Assembly (NCBI GenBank): GCA_902555065.1
Contig: CACDQQ010000001.1
Span: 1-64,000, forward strand
Length of the DNA stretch: 64,000 bases
From: an uncultured Pelagibacteraceae bacterium
Lineage (GTDB): Bacteria; Pseudomonadota; Alphaproteobacteria; Pelagibacterales; Pelagibacteraceae
Direction: 5' to 3'
Part shown: positions 44,636-52,935 of the stretch, piece after piece
Layout of the letters: each line of letters begins with the position of its first letter
Numbering within the stretch: position 1 is the stretch's first letter
The notes under the pieces: model-generated
Database searches by the model: none
Told to the model about the DNA's origin: nothing
Seen by the model: the letters and a program-made list of their open reading frames with translations, nothing else
Made by a program: the position numbers and the translations under genes

Positions 44636-45859
44636 ATGCAAAACGAATTAAACAAAGTCAGATTTTCTGTAAAACCTTTAAAATCCAATGGTAATAAAGT
44701 TGTTGAGCTTGCACGAACTGTCGGAATACATCCTCTAGCGTATCAAGAACTTCCTTACGATCCTGAGTATTCATTTTATGCAGGAAGATTAAATCCAGAA
44801 GTACTTTCACACGCTACCGCTGATGAAATGTATTGGAAAGTAAGACAAGAAGTAATATTTCGTCATACTGGTGAACATCCGTATGAAATATCTGGTCCTG
44901 ATGCAGAAAAACTTTTACAAAAAATATTCACTAGAGACATTTCAAAAGTAAAAGTAGGAAGATGCTCATATCAATTTGCTTGTTACAATGATGGAGGTAT
45001 GCTGACAGATGGAGTTTTACTAAGACTTGAAGAAAATAAATTTTGGTTTGTTCAAGCTGATGGAGATCTTTTTTCATGGTACAAAGCTCACACTGATAAT
45101 CTTAATGTAAAAATTACTGACCCAGATGTTTGGGTTAGTCAAATTCAGGGGCCAAAATCTATGGATCTTTTAAAAGTTTTAAGTAAAGAAACTTTTCCTG
45201 AGAATTGGAAATATTTTGATTGGAAAGAAATAACTATACTAAATGAAAAGATAATCATAAGTAGATCGGGTTTTAGTAATGAACTTGGTTGGGAAATTTA
45301 TTTTAGAAAAAATAATAATACTGAAAAAGTTGGGGATTACATACTTGACGAAGGAAAAAAAATGGGAATGATACTTACAGGGACCCCTGGTTTCAGATGT
45401 AAAAGAATAGAATCTGGATTATTATCAGCTGGGCAAGACTTTAACCATCAAACAAATCCATATGATGTCGGGTTAGGTAAGTATGTCGATTTAAAAAAAA
45501 ATTATTTTATTGGAAAATCAGCATTGATGACTGCTGATAAAGAAAAAAGATGTTGGGGAATACGAGTAGAAAATGGAACAGGTTTAAAAGGAACTTACAT
45601 AAAATTTAATAATGAAATAATTGGAAAAATTACATCAAGCACTTGGTCACCTTTTCAAAAATGTGGTGTTGGAATAGTTTTAATGAATTCTACAAAACAT
45701 AAACCAGGATTAATAGTGGATGTTAGTTGCAATGATAATAAAATTCATAAAGGTGAGATATGCACCTTGCCAATGTATGACTTTAAAAATGAAATTGTAA
45801 GAGGTTTAAAAATTGATATTCCAACAGGTCCTTCTCCGTGGTCAGGAATAAAAAAATAA
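44636..45859 (+). CDS. GcvT/DmdA-superfamily folate-dependent methyltransferase-like protein
   Basis: A 407-residue protein of the aminomethyltransferase fold: VIFRHTGEHPYEISGPDAEKL (shortened GPDAEKL), RCSYQFACYNDGGMLTDGVL, ISRSGFSNELGWEIYF and FIGKSAL correspond to the folate-binding domains. It lacks any FAD or DUF1989 partner domain. It differs from the DmdA-like protein five genes downstream, so the operon has two non-identical GcvT-fold enzymes. Its end overlaps the next gene by 22 bp. It should accept a methyl or one-carbon group onto tetrahydrofolate; the methyl donor is unknown. Confidence 0.85.
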   Translation: MQNELNKVRFSVKPLKSNGNKVVELARTVGIHPLAYQELPYDPEYSFYAGRLNPEVLSHATADEMYWKVRQEVIFRHTGEHPYEISGPDAEKLLQKIFTRDISKVKVGRCSYQFACYNDGGMLTDGVLLRLEENKFWFVQADGDLFSWYKAHTDNLNVKITDPDVWVSQIQGPKSMDLLKVLSKETFPENWKYFDWKEITILNEKIIISRSGFSNELGWEIYFRKNNNTEKVGDYILDEGKKMGMILTGTPGFRCKRIESGLLSAGQDFNHQTNPYDVGLGKYVDLKKNYFIGKSALMTADKEKRCWGIRVENGTGLKGTYIKFNNEIIGKITSSTWSPFQKCGVGIVLMNSTKHKPGLIVDVSCNDNKIHKGEICTLPMYDFKNEIVRGLKIDIPTGPSPWSGIKK

Positions 45860-46533
45860 TAATAGCAATTGGTGGTGGTGGATTTACACATTCTTCTGAT
45901 GAGGACTTGGATGAATATGTTATAAATCAAGTTAATAAATCAAAAATCAATATCGGTTTTTTACCTACGGCTAGCAATGATAATCAAGAAAAAACCGATC
46001 TTTTTTATAAAAGATTTAAATCACAAAAATTTAAATTATCTCATTTTAATCTCTGTTCAAGTGTGGAAGGTTTTAATGAATGGATGTTAAACAAAGATAT
46101 AATTTATGTAGGGGGTGGCAATACCTCTGAAATGATTAATATTTGGAAGAGACATGATCTTATCAAAGTATTTAAAGATGCATATGAAAAAGGAATAATT
46201 CTGAGTGGAATAAGTGCAGGTGCTGTCTGTTGGTTTGATTGGATATTGTCAGATTCAGTCAATGATGAGCTAAGTCCATTAAAAGGAATAAATTTTTTAG
46301 ATGGGAGCTGCACTCCGCATTCTTCTGATAAAAATCGACTTCGACAATTTATTTCAGAAATTCAAGATGGGAATTTGCCGGATGGAATAGCAATTGATGA
46401 TGGTGTAGCTGTGCTTTTTATTGACGGAGTTCCTTCAGAGGTTTATTCTTCGAGAATTAATCATGATGCTTATTATGTGACTAGACATGATAAGATAAGT
46501 TTAAAAACATATATAAAGAAATTAAATGGATAA
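45838..46533 (+). CDS. Peptidase E-like (S51) serine hydrolase
   Basis: A 231-residue protein with the class-I-glutamine-amidotransferase-like S51 fold. GISAGAVCWFD carries the nucleophilic Ser, DIIYVGGGNTSEMINIWK is the preceding strand-loop, and SCTPHSSDKNRLRQF provides the His region. Peptidase E cleaves Asp-X dipeptides. The start is a GTG 22 bp before the stop of the upstream gene, and its end overlaps the FMN oxidase gene by 8 bp, so it is firmly inside the operon. In this catabolic setting it may hydrolyse an N-acyl or aspartyl conjugate; that is a guess. Confidence 0.83.
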   Translation: MVRNKKIIIAIGGGGFTHSSDEDLDEYVINQVNKSKINIGFLPTASNDNQEKTDLFYKRFKSQKFKLSHFNLCSSVEGFNEWMLNKDIIYVGGGNTSEMINIWKRHDLIKVFKDAYEKGIILSGISAGAVCWFDWILSDSVNDELSPLKGINFLDGSCTPHSSDKNRLRQFISEIQDGNLPDGIAIDDGVAVLFIDGVPSEVYSSRINHDAYYVTRHDKISLKTYIKKLNG

Positions 46534-47686
46534 TATTAAAGCCAGTAATAAAATTTTTAGCATTGAAGACGCAAAAAAACTATCGAAAAAAAGATTACCA
46601 AAGCTAGTTTATGATTTTATTGACGGTGCATCTGGAGATGAAAAGTTATCAGAAATTAATAGTTTTGCTTTAGATCAAATACGTCTTGAGCCAAGAGTTC
46701 TAAGAAATGTAGAGGAAAGAAAACTAAAAAAAAATATTCTTGGATTTAACTATGACTATCCTTTTGGTTTTGCCCCAATGGGTATGACAAATCTTTCATG
46801 GCCAGGTGCAGACTCAATGCTGGCAAAAGAGAGTGCAAGAAATAATATACCAACTTGTGTATCAATGGCTTCCACAACTACCTTAGAAAAAATGTATGAG
46901 CTTTCAGAGGGTCATTCGTGGCTTCAACTTTATATTTTTCAGGATGAAGCTTTTGTCATGGAATTGCTCGATAGAGCAGAAAAAACTGGTTATGAAGTTG
47001 CTATACTTACAGTTGATGTTCCAGTTTTATCTAGGAGAACTAGAGATGATAAGAATGGATTTTCATATCCATTTAAAATTGGACCTAAACAATTTTTTGA
47101 TTTTGCAACTCATCCAGTTTGGTCAATATCTACATTACTTAATGGAATACCAAAGCCAATGAATTACGAAACTTCAAAAAGTGGAAAAGGTATTTTTAAA
47201 AGAAAAGAAAGTAGAGGAAGAACAGACTGGGAAACCTTAAAAAGAGTAAGAAATAAATGGAAAGGCAAATTAATTGTAAAAGGTGTCATGTCATCTGATG
47301 ATGCAGTTAAAATTAAAGAAATGGGCGCTGATGCTATTCAAGTTTCAAATCATGGAGGTAGACAATTAGATAGTGCCTCAGCAGCAATAAATATTCTACC
47401 TTTTATTAGAGAGGCAGTAGGAAATAATTTTCCAATTATATTTGATAGTGGAATAAGAAGCGGTAGTGATATTGTAAGATCATTAGCTTTAGGAGCAGAT
47501 TTTTCAATGATTGGAAGACCTGTAATGTATGCGATGGGTGCTGACGGAGCTAGTGGGCTAAGAAGAATTGTAGACATAATTAAAGAAGAAACTAGCACAA
47601 CACTAGGTTTGGTTGGATTAAATGATATTAATGAAGTTTCTTCTGATATAATTGAACAGAAACTTTTTATGAATACAACTTACTGA
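46526..47686 (+). CDS. FMN-dependent 2-hydroxyacid oxidase/dehydrogenase
   Basis: A 386-residue TIM-barrel flavoenzyme of the lactate dehydrogenase (LldD)/glycolate oxidase family. KRLPKLVYDFIDGASGDE and PFGFAPMGMTNLSWPG start the barrel; AIQVSNHGGRQLDSA has the catalytic His and Arg, and FDSGIRSGSDIVRSLALGAD binds phosphate. It oxidises an (S)-2-hydroxyacid to a 2-oxoacid. The next gene, 1 bp later, encodes a thiamine-diphosphate enzyme that could act on that oxoacid. Lactate, glycolate or a larger hydroxyacid are possible. Confidence 0.9.
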   Translation: MDNIKASNKIFSIEDAKKLSKKRLPKLVYDFIDGASGDEKLSEINSFALDQIRLEPRVLRNVEERKLKKNILGFNYDYPFGFAPMGMTNLSWPGADSMLAKESARNNIPTCVSMASTTTLEKMYELSEGHSWLQLYIFQDEAFVMELLDRAEKTGYEVAILTVDVPVLSRRTRDDKNGFSYPFKIGPKQFFDFATHPVWSISTLLNGIPKPMNYETSKSGKGIFKRKESRGRTDWETLKRVRNKWKGKLIVKGVMSSDDAVKIKEMGADAIQVSNHGGRQLDSASAAINILPFIREAVGNNFPIIFDSGIRSGSDIVRSLALGADFSMIGRPVMYAMGADGASGLRRIVDIIKEETSTTLGLVGLNDINEVSSDIIEQKLFMNTTY

Positions 47687-47687
47687 T

Positions 47688-49427
47688 ATGGAAAAAAAAA
47701 TAAGAGGCGGAGCATTAATTGCAAGAGCATTAAAAGATAAAGGTATTAATAAAGTTTTTACGCTATCAGGTGGATTTTGTAATCCTGCAATTGAAGGTTT
47801 CATGGAATGTCAAATTGATGTAGTTAATTGTCCTCATGAACAAATAGCTGGACACTTAGCAGATGGACACACAAGAATTACAAGAAAACCATCTGTATGT
47901 TTAGTTGGGCCAGAAGGTTTTGCAAATGCAGTACCATCCATGATGGAAGCATGGGGAGAAAGAACACCGATAATTTATATAACTGGATCAAGTAGTTTAA
48001 AAAGACAAGGCTCAGGTGGCTTTAAAGAAATTGATGATGTTTCAATAGCTGCTCCTCTTACAAAATATAGTGCAAGCATTACAGATGGAACAAGAATTAG
48101 AGAATTTGTTGATAAAGCTTACAGAATTGCAACGAATGGATATCCTGGAGCTGTTCATCTAAGTTTACCAGTAGATATAATGTTTTCTTCATTTGAAGAA
48201 AATGTTGGACTGGAAGAAAGACCATTTTCACATAAAGCAAAGCCAGTTGCTAAGGCATGGCCAGATCCAAATGCTCTATCAAAAATACTTGAGCTAGCAT
48301 GTAATGCAAAAAAACCTGTCATAATTGGAGGACATGGTGTTTGGTGGTCAAACTCAGAAAAAAATTTAGAGACTGCGGGTGAAAGTTTAAATATTCCAGT
48401 TTTTAATGTGCCATATCATCAAAAACTTTTGGGAGAAGAAGCAAATGCATATATGGGTTTAGCAGATATTCACCAATATCCACCCTCAGAATTTGCATTA
48501 CATAACTCAGACTTGGTTTTAATGATTGGTGCAAGGTTAGATAACCAAATGAATTTTGGTAACCCTCCTTTCATTCCAAAAACAACAACTTTAGTTTGTA
48601 TTAACGGCTCCCATGAGGAAATTGAGTTTAATAGAGCAGCTGATCATAACCTATTATGTGATCCAGGAGTATTTTTAGATACTCTATGTAATTTAAAGAA
48701 AAATAATAAATGGAATTTAGGAAATAGTTGGTTTCAAGATAATAAAAATAGAAAAAAAGATTGGGTGGATAAATCTTTAAATGAGTTAAAAATTGAAGCG
48801 GATAAGGCCAAAAAAAATGGTGGAAAAATTCATCCGCTGCAACTAGCGTTAGATGTTCAAGACGCAATGGATGAGAAAGATTGGCTTGTAATTGATGGAG
48901 GAAATACTCATTTCTGGTCGGAGATAGCAATAAATTTAGCTGGTGCTCAAGGAAAAAAATTGGGTGGAATTTTACATCCAGGTACATTTAGTATGCTGGG
49001 TGTTGGTGTATCATTTGCATTATCTGCAAAAAATAATAACCCTAAATCGAATGTAATTTTAATTAGTGGAGATGGTGCATTTTTATCTGGAGGCATGTCA
49101 ATAGAAACTGCATTTTTTGAAAAGAAACCAATCGTTGTTGTTATTGACAATAATGGTGGCTTAGCATCAATTGGTCAACAACAAGAAAGACTATTTGAAA
49201 GCGGAAATAGAGTTGCAACAGACTTTAGAGATATACCTTTCCACAGTATATTTGAAGGTTTTGGGGGTCATGGAGAATTAGTAACGAAAAGAGAAGAATT
49301 GGGTCCAGCACTAAAAAGAGCTATTGCAAGCGGTAAAACTGCATGTGTAAATGTAAAAGCTAAGCCAGTATTAAGTCCAATTGTTGCTGCTGTGGCCAGC
49401 AAGAGAGAGAAATCGTCAATAGAGTAA
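47688..49427 (+). CDS. Thiamine-diphosphate-dependent enzyme (acetolactate synthase/2-hydroxyacyl-CoA lyase type)
   Basis: A 579-residue ThDP enzyme with the three usual domains. The cofactor-activating Glu is present in CPHEQIAGHLADGHTR (about residue 50), which rules out the glyoxylate carboligase type that lacks it. The diphosphate motif is in ISGDGAFLSGGMSIETAFF with DNNGG following. GSGGFKEIDDV in the N-domain recalls oxalyl-CoA decarboxylase and hydroxyacyl-CoA lyases. No small regulatory subunit gene is nearby, arguing against biosynthetic acetolactate synthase. It is tightly packed between the FMN oxidase and HIUase-like genes. Confidence 0.87.
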   Translation: MEKKIRGGALIARALKDKGINKVFTLSGGFCNPAIEGFMECQIDVVNCPHEQIAGHLADGHTRITRKPSVCLVGPEGFANAVPSMMEAWGERTPIIYITGSSSLKRQGSGGFKEIDDVSIAAPLTKYSASITDGTRIREFVDKAYRIATNGYPGAVHLSLPVDIMFSSFEENVGLEERPFSHKAKPVAKAWPDPNALSKILELACNAKKPVIIGGHGVWWSNSEKNLETAGESLNIPVFNVPYHQKLLGEEANAYMGLADIHQYPPSEFALHNSDLVLMIGARLDNQMNFGNPPFIPKTTTLVCINGSHEEIEFNRAADHNLLCDPGVFLDTLCNLKKNNKWNLGNSWFQDNKNRKKDWVDKSLNELKIEADKAKKNGGKIHPLQLALDVQDAMDEKDWLVIDGGNTHFWSEIAINLAGAQGKKLGGILHPGTFSMLGVGVSFALSAKNNNPKSNVILISGDGAFLSGGMSIETAFFEKKPIVVVIDNNGGLASIGQQQERLFESGNRVATDFRDIPFHSIFEGFGGHGELVTKREELGPALKRAIASGKTACVNVKAKPVLSPIVAAVASKREKSSIE

Positions 49428-49428
49428 A

Positions 49429-49764
49429 ATGGCAAAATTTAGCTCACATTTATTGAATGGTTCTGATGGAACTCATGCAAGTAACGTCAAAGTAAAGATT
49501 TATCAAATACAATCCTCAAAATTAAAAAAGCTTTTTTTGAATACAAAGACTGATGGAAATGGTAGGATTAATAAGCATTTCAATCTTAGCAAAAAAGATT
49601 ATAAATGCGATTATGAAATGATTTGTGATATTAAAAAATACTTTAAAAAAAATAAAATTGTGGGTGAAATAGTTGTAAAATTTAAAATGACTGATAATAA
49701 AAAAAATTACCACTTGCCAATAATAATTTCTCCTAACAGCTATACAGTTTGGTGGTCAAAATAA
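49429..49764 (+). CDS. Transthyretin/5-hydroxyisourate hydrolase-like protein with altered C-terminus
   Basis: A 111-residue protein with the HIUase fold pattern: FSSHLLNGSDGTHASNVKV at the start, TDGNGRINK in the middle and YHLPIIISPNSYTVW at the end. The His7, Arg46 and His95 positions match the catalytic His/Arg/His of HIUase, but the invariant C-terminal YRGS is replaced by a Tyr-Thr-Val-Trp-Trp-Ser-Lys ending. It may act on another cyclic ureide or imide, or serve as a binding protein. It starts 1 bp after the ThDP-enzyme gene and ends 3 bp before the DmdA-like gene. No other urate-pathway gene is in the window. Confidence 0.8.
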   Translation: MAKFSSHLLNGSDGTHASNVKVKIYQIQSSKLKKLFLNTKTDGNGRINKHFNLSKKDYKCDYEMICDIKKYFKKNKIVGEIVVKFKMTDNKKNYHLPIIISPNSYTVWWSK

Positions 49765-49767
49765 TAT

Positions 49768-50931
49768 ATGGCTTCGTTGATACAAAGCAAAATTAGCACA
49801 AAACTAAATATGTCTAGGAGAATAAGAAGAACTCCTTACACCAAGAGAGTTGAAGAATGTGGTGTAACTGATTTTACTGTTGTAAATCATATGCTCTTAC
49901 CAAAAAGATTTCAGAAATCTGTTGAGGATGATTATTGGCATTTAAATGAGCATGTTCAGCTATGGGATGTTTCTTGTCAAAGACAAGTTCAGATATCAGG
50001 TCCAGACGCTAGTTTATTAGTACAAAAAATGACGCCAAGATCATTAAAAAATATGCAGACTGGAAAATGTTTTTATATTCCTATGATAGATGAAAATGCT
50101 GGAATGATAAATGATCCAGTGTTGTTAAAGTTAGATGATGATATGTTTTGGATTTCAATAGCAGATTCTGATGTATTACTTTGGGCAAAAGGTATTGCAG
50201 TTGGTTTAAATCTAAATGTGAGCATAACAGAACCAGATGTATATCCTCTTGCAGTACAAGGTCCAAAGTCTGAAGATTTGATGGCATCAATATTCGGAGA
50301 AGATATTAGAAAATTAAAATTTTTTAATTTTCGAATATTTGATTTTTTAGGAACTAAACAAGTTATTGCGAGATCGGGGTATAGCAAACAAGATGGATTT
50401 GAAATATATTTTAAATGCTTTGAAGATTACTTTGACAAAAATGAAATGGGAGAAAGAATTTGGGATATAATATGGAAAGCGGGGAAAGAATTTAACATTG
50501 CTCCAGGATGCCCAAATTTAATTGACAGAATAGAAGCAGGATTAATGTCATATGGAAACGATTTTACAAAAGAAAATAATCCAATTGAATGTAACTTAGA
50601 AAAATATTGTAGTGACAAAAGCGATCATGATTTCATTGGAAAAAATGCTTTAGAGAAGATTAAAAAACAAGGTGTAAAACAAAAATTAAAAGGAGTAATA
50701 TTTGATGGTGTAGATTGTCCTCCATGTTCAATTCCTTTTCCACTATATTCAAAAGATAAGAAATTAATTGGTAAAATTACCTCAGGGATTTATTCTCCAA
50801 AATTCAAAAAAAATATTGGTTTATCCATGATTTTAAATGAATTTTGTAAAATAGGGTCAGAAGTTTTAGTGCACACTCCAGATAACAAATTAAGAAAAGG
50901 AATTGTGTCCTCTTTACCATTTTCAAAATAA
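49768..50931 (+). CDS. DmdA-like folate-dependent demethylase
   Basis: A 387-residue GcvT-fold protein that closely resembles DMSP demethylase DmdA. The N-terminal RRIRRTPYTKRVEECGV, the NHMLLPKRF segment, LWDVSCQRQVQISGPDA, NDPVLLKLDDDMFWISIADSD (shortened LADSD-type block) and IARSGYSKQDGFEIYF all follow the DmdA pattern as I know it from SAR11 proteins, and length is the same. DmdA moves a methyl group from DMSP to tetrahydrofolate. None of the later DMSP genes (dmdBCD) is in the window, and the operon context differs, so a related substrate is possible. Assigning a DmdA clade needs a tree. Confidence 0.75.
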   Translation: MASLIQSKISTKLNMSRRIRRTPYTKRVEECGVTDFTVVNHMLLPKRFQKSVEDDYWHLNEHVQLWDVSCQRQVQISGPDASLLVQKMTPRSLKNMQTGKCFYIPMIDENAGMINDPVLLKLDDDMFWISIADSDVLLWAKGIAVGLNLNVSITEPDVYPLAVQGPKSEDLMASIFGEDIRKLKFFNFRIFDFLGTKQVIARSGYSKQDGFEIYFKCFEDYFDKNEMGERIWDIIWKAGKEFNIAPGCPNLIDRIEAGLMSYGNDFTKENNPIECNLEKYCSDKSDHDFIGKNALEKIKKQGVKQKLKGVIFDGVDCPPCSIPFPLYSKDKKLIGKITSGIYSPKFKKNIGLSMILNEFCKIGSEVLVHTPDNKLRKGIVSSLPFSK

Positions 50932-50954
50932 TAATTAGTGGGTATAAGACTTAT

Positions 50955-52079
50955 ATGAAAAGAGCAGTTATAGCAGGATATTCAAGATCACCTTTTACAA
51001 TGGCAAGAAAAGGTGAATTAATTGACGTTAAGCCAGTAAATATGTTTGCAGAAGTAGTTAAAAATCTTGTATCTACAACAAAAGTAAATCCTGCTGATAT
51101 AGAAGATATTGTTGTTGGTTGTGCTTTTCAAGTTGGAGAGCAGAGTTTTAATATTGGGAAACTCACAACATTTTTATCTGGAATGGAAATACATACATCT
51201 GGAATGACTGTCGATAGATGGTGCGGTTCATCTATGGAAGCTATTCATGTTGCAGCCGGTAAAATAGCAATGGGCGCAGGTAAAGTTTTTGTGTGCGGAG
51301 GTGTTGAAAGTATGACTAGAGTTACAACTGGCTTTGAACCAATACCTTATCCTTACACAGATAAAGAAAATCCAAATGTTTATTTTTCAATGGGTATAAC
51401 TGCTGAAAATGTTGCCAAGAGATATAAAATTTCAAGAACTGAACAACAAGAGTTTGCAATTCAAAGTCATCAAAAAGCTAATGAAGCTGAAGTTAATGGT
51501 AAATTTAAAAATGAAATAGTTGAAATCGCTGGCTGCACAAAAGATGGAAACATACGTCCAAAAAGTAATCAAGAAACTTTAGATGGTTTAAAACTTGCAT
51601 TTGATCAAGAAGGAACTGTTACAGCAGCAACATCCTCGCCTCTTACCGATGGAGCAGCAGCAACATTGATATGTGAAGAAAGCTATGCAAAAGAAAATGG
51701 ATTAGAGATTTTAGGTAGAATTGTTTCAACTGGAGTTAAAGGGTGTGAGCCTGATGTGATGGGGCTTGGACCTATAGGAGCAACTAAAAAAGCATTAGAG
51801 AGAGCAAATTTATCAATTAATGATATTGATATTGTAGAAATTAATGAAGCTTTCGCTTCTCAATCAATAGCATGTTTAAAAGATCTTGGTATCGATCAAA
51901 AGAAAGCTAATTTAGATGGTGGAGCCTTAGCACTTGGTCATCCTCTAGGAGCAACAGGAGCTAGAATTACCGGCAAAGCTGCGGATTTGCTTAGACGTGA
52001 AAATAAGAAATACGCTTTATCTACTCAATGCATTGGTTTAGGTATGGGTATTGCGACTGTAATCGAGTCGGTAAATTAA
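50955..52079 (+). CDS. Thiolase family protein (acetyl-CoA acyltransferase-like)
   Basis: A 374-residue thiolase. The nucleophilic Cys is in TVDRWCGSSMEAIHVAA (an unusual Arg-Trp before the Cys; the common form is NRQCGSG), followed by EINEAFASQS, GGALALGHPLGATGARI and the late STQCIGLGMG with the second Cys. It would cleave a 3-oxoacyl-CoA or condense acyl-CoAs. It is the last gene of the seven-gene operon, 23 bp after the DmdA-like gene, and meets the Pot-type permease gene tail-to-tail. Confidence 0.9.
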   Translation: MKRAVIAGYSRSPFTMARKGELIDVKPVNMFAEVVKNLVSTTKVNPADIEDIVVGCAFQVGEQSFNIGKLTTFLSGMEIHTSGMTVDRWCGSSMEAIHVAAGKIAMGAGKVFVCGGVESMTRVTTGFEPIPYPYTDKENPNVYFSMGITAENVAKRYKISRTEQQEFAIQSHQKANEAEVNGKFKNEIVEIAGCTKDGNIRPKSNQETLDGLKLAFDQEGTVTAATSSPLTDGAAATLICEESYAKENGLEILGRIVSTGVKGCEPDVMGLGPIGATKKALERANLSINDIDIVEINEAFASQSIACLKDLGIDQKKANLDGGALALGHPLGATGARITGKAADLLRRENKKYALSTQCIGLGMGIATVIESVN

Positions 52080-52934
52080 TTATCTATTAATTCCTCTTAA
52101 ACGTTCTGATCTTCTTCTTAATAATTCAGCACTTATCAATATTAAGGTCGATAAAACTATTAAACATGTAGCAACTGCTAGAATTGTAGGACTTAATTGT
52201 TCTCTTAAACCTGTCCACATTTGAATTGGAATAGTTGTATTTTCAAGACCAGCTAAAAATAAAACGACTACAACTTCATCAAAAGAAGTTACAAAAGCAA
52301 ACAAACCTCCTGATATTACTCCAGGTAAAATCAACGGAAGGGTTACTTTCATAAATGTATTTACTGGGTTACTACCTAAACTAGCTGCCGCTCTTGTTAC
52401 ACTATGATCGAAACCTGATAATGTTGCAGTAACAGTAATTACAACAAAAGGTGTTCCCAAAATTATATGAGCTAAAACTATTCCTGTATGAGTTGCCGCT
52501 AAACCTGCCTTTGCCATAAAAAAGAATATTGCAACACCAGATATAATAAGTGGAACTATCATTGGTGAAATCAAAGTTGCCATTATTATTCCTTTAAAAG
52601 GCATGTGTCTGCTGCTCAAACCTAATGCAGCAACCGTTCCTAAAATTACTGAGCCTAAAGTTGCAAATATAGCAATGATAAAACTATTCTTTGCAGCAAG
52701 ACCCCATGGGTTTTTTGTGCCGTAAACCATATCTTTGTACCATCTTAAGGAAAAAGCATCTGGGTCTAAATTCTTCATTCCTTCTGAAAAAACAAGAAAC
52801 TCTTCTGCATTAAATGATAATGGAAATATTACAAACAAAGGTGCTATTAAAAAAACAAAAACAAAAGTACATATAGCAATGTAAAAGTAGTGCCAAATTC
52901 TATATCTAGTTTCTGTATACTTTGGTAATGCCAT
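52080..52934 (-). CDS. Polyamine-type ABC permease, PotC-like
   Basis: A 284-residue inner-membrane permease with about six helices. The N-terminus YRIWHYFYIAICTFVFVFLI is the first helix, and RAAASLGSNPVNTFMKVTLP is the coupling loop. Family members import spermidine, putrescine or other amines. It overlaps nothing but follows the PotB-like gene by 1 bp, and ends head-on against the thiolase gene. Confidence 0.9.
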   Translation of the reverse strand: MALPKYTETRYRIWHYFYIAICTFVFVFLIAPLFVIFPLSFNAEEFLVFSEGMKNLDPDAFSLRWYKDMVYGTKNPWGLAAKNSFIIAIFATLGSVILGTVAALGLSSRHMPFKGIIMATLISPMIVPLIISGVAIFFFMAKAGLAATHTGIVLAHIILGTPFVVITVTATLSGFDHSVTRAAASLGSNPVNTFMKVTLPLILPGVISGGLFAFVTSFDEVVVVLFLAGLENTTIPIQMWTGLREQLSPTILAVATCLIVLSTLILISAELLRRRSERLRGINR

Positions 52935-52935
52935 A

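Noticed and set aside
48628-48987. 119-codon open frame on the minus strand inside the ThDP-enzyme gene
   Set aside because: It is antisense to a conserved catalytic region, its product is a low-complexity run of Leu, His, Phe and Tyr, and it has no ribosome site. Frames such as 3190-3552, 20337-20702 and 59115-59462 were rejected for the same reasons.
47688-49427. Glyoxylate carboligase in an allantoin/glycolate route
   Set aside because: Tempting next to an HIUase-like protein and a glycolate-oxidase-type enzyme, but the catalytic glutamate absent from carboligase is present here and no allantoin genes are nearby.
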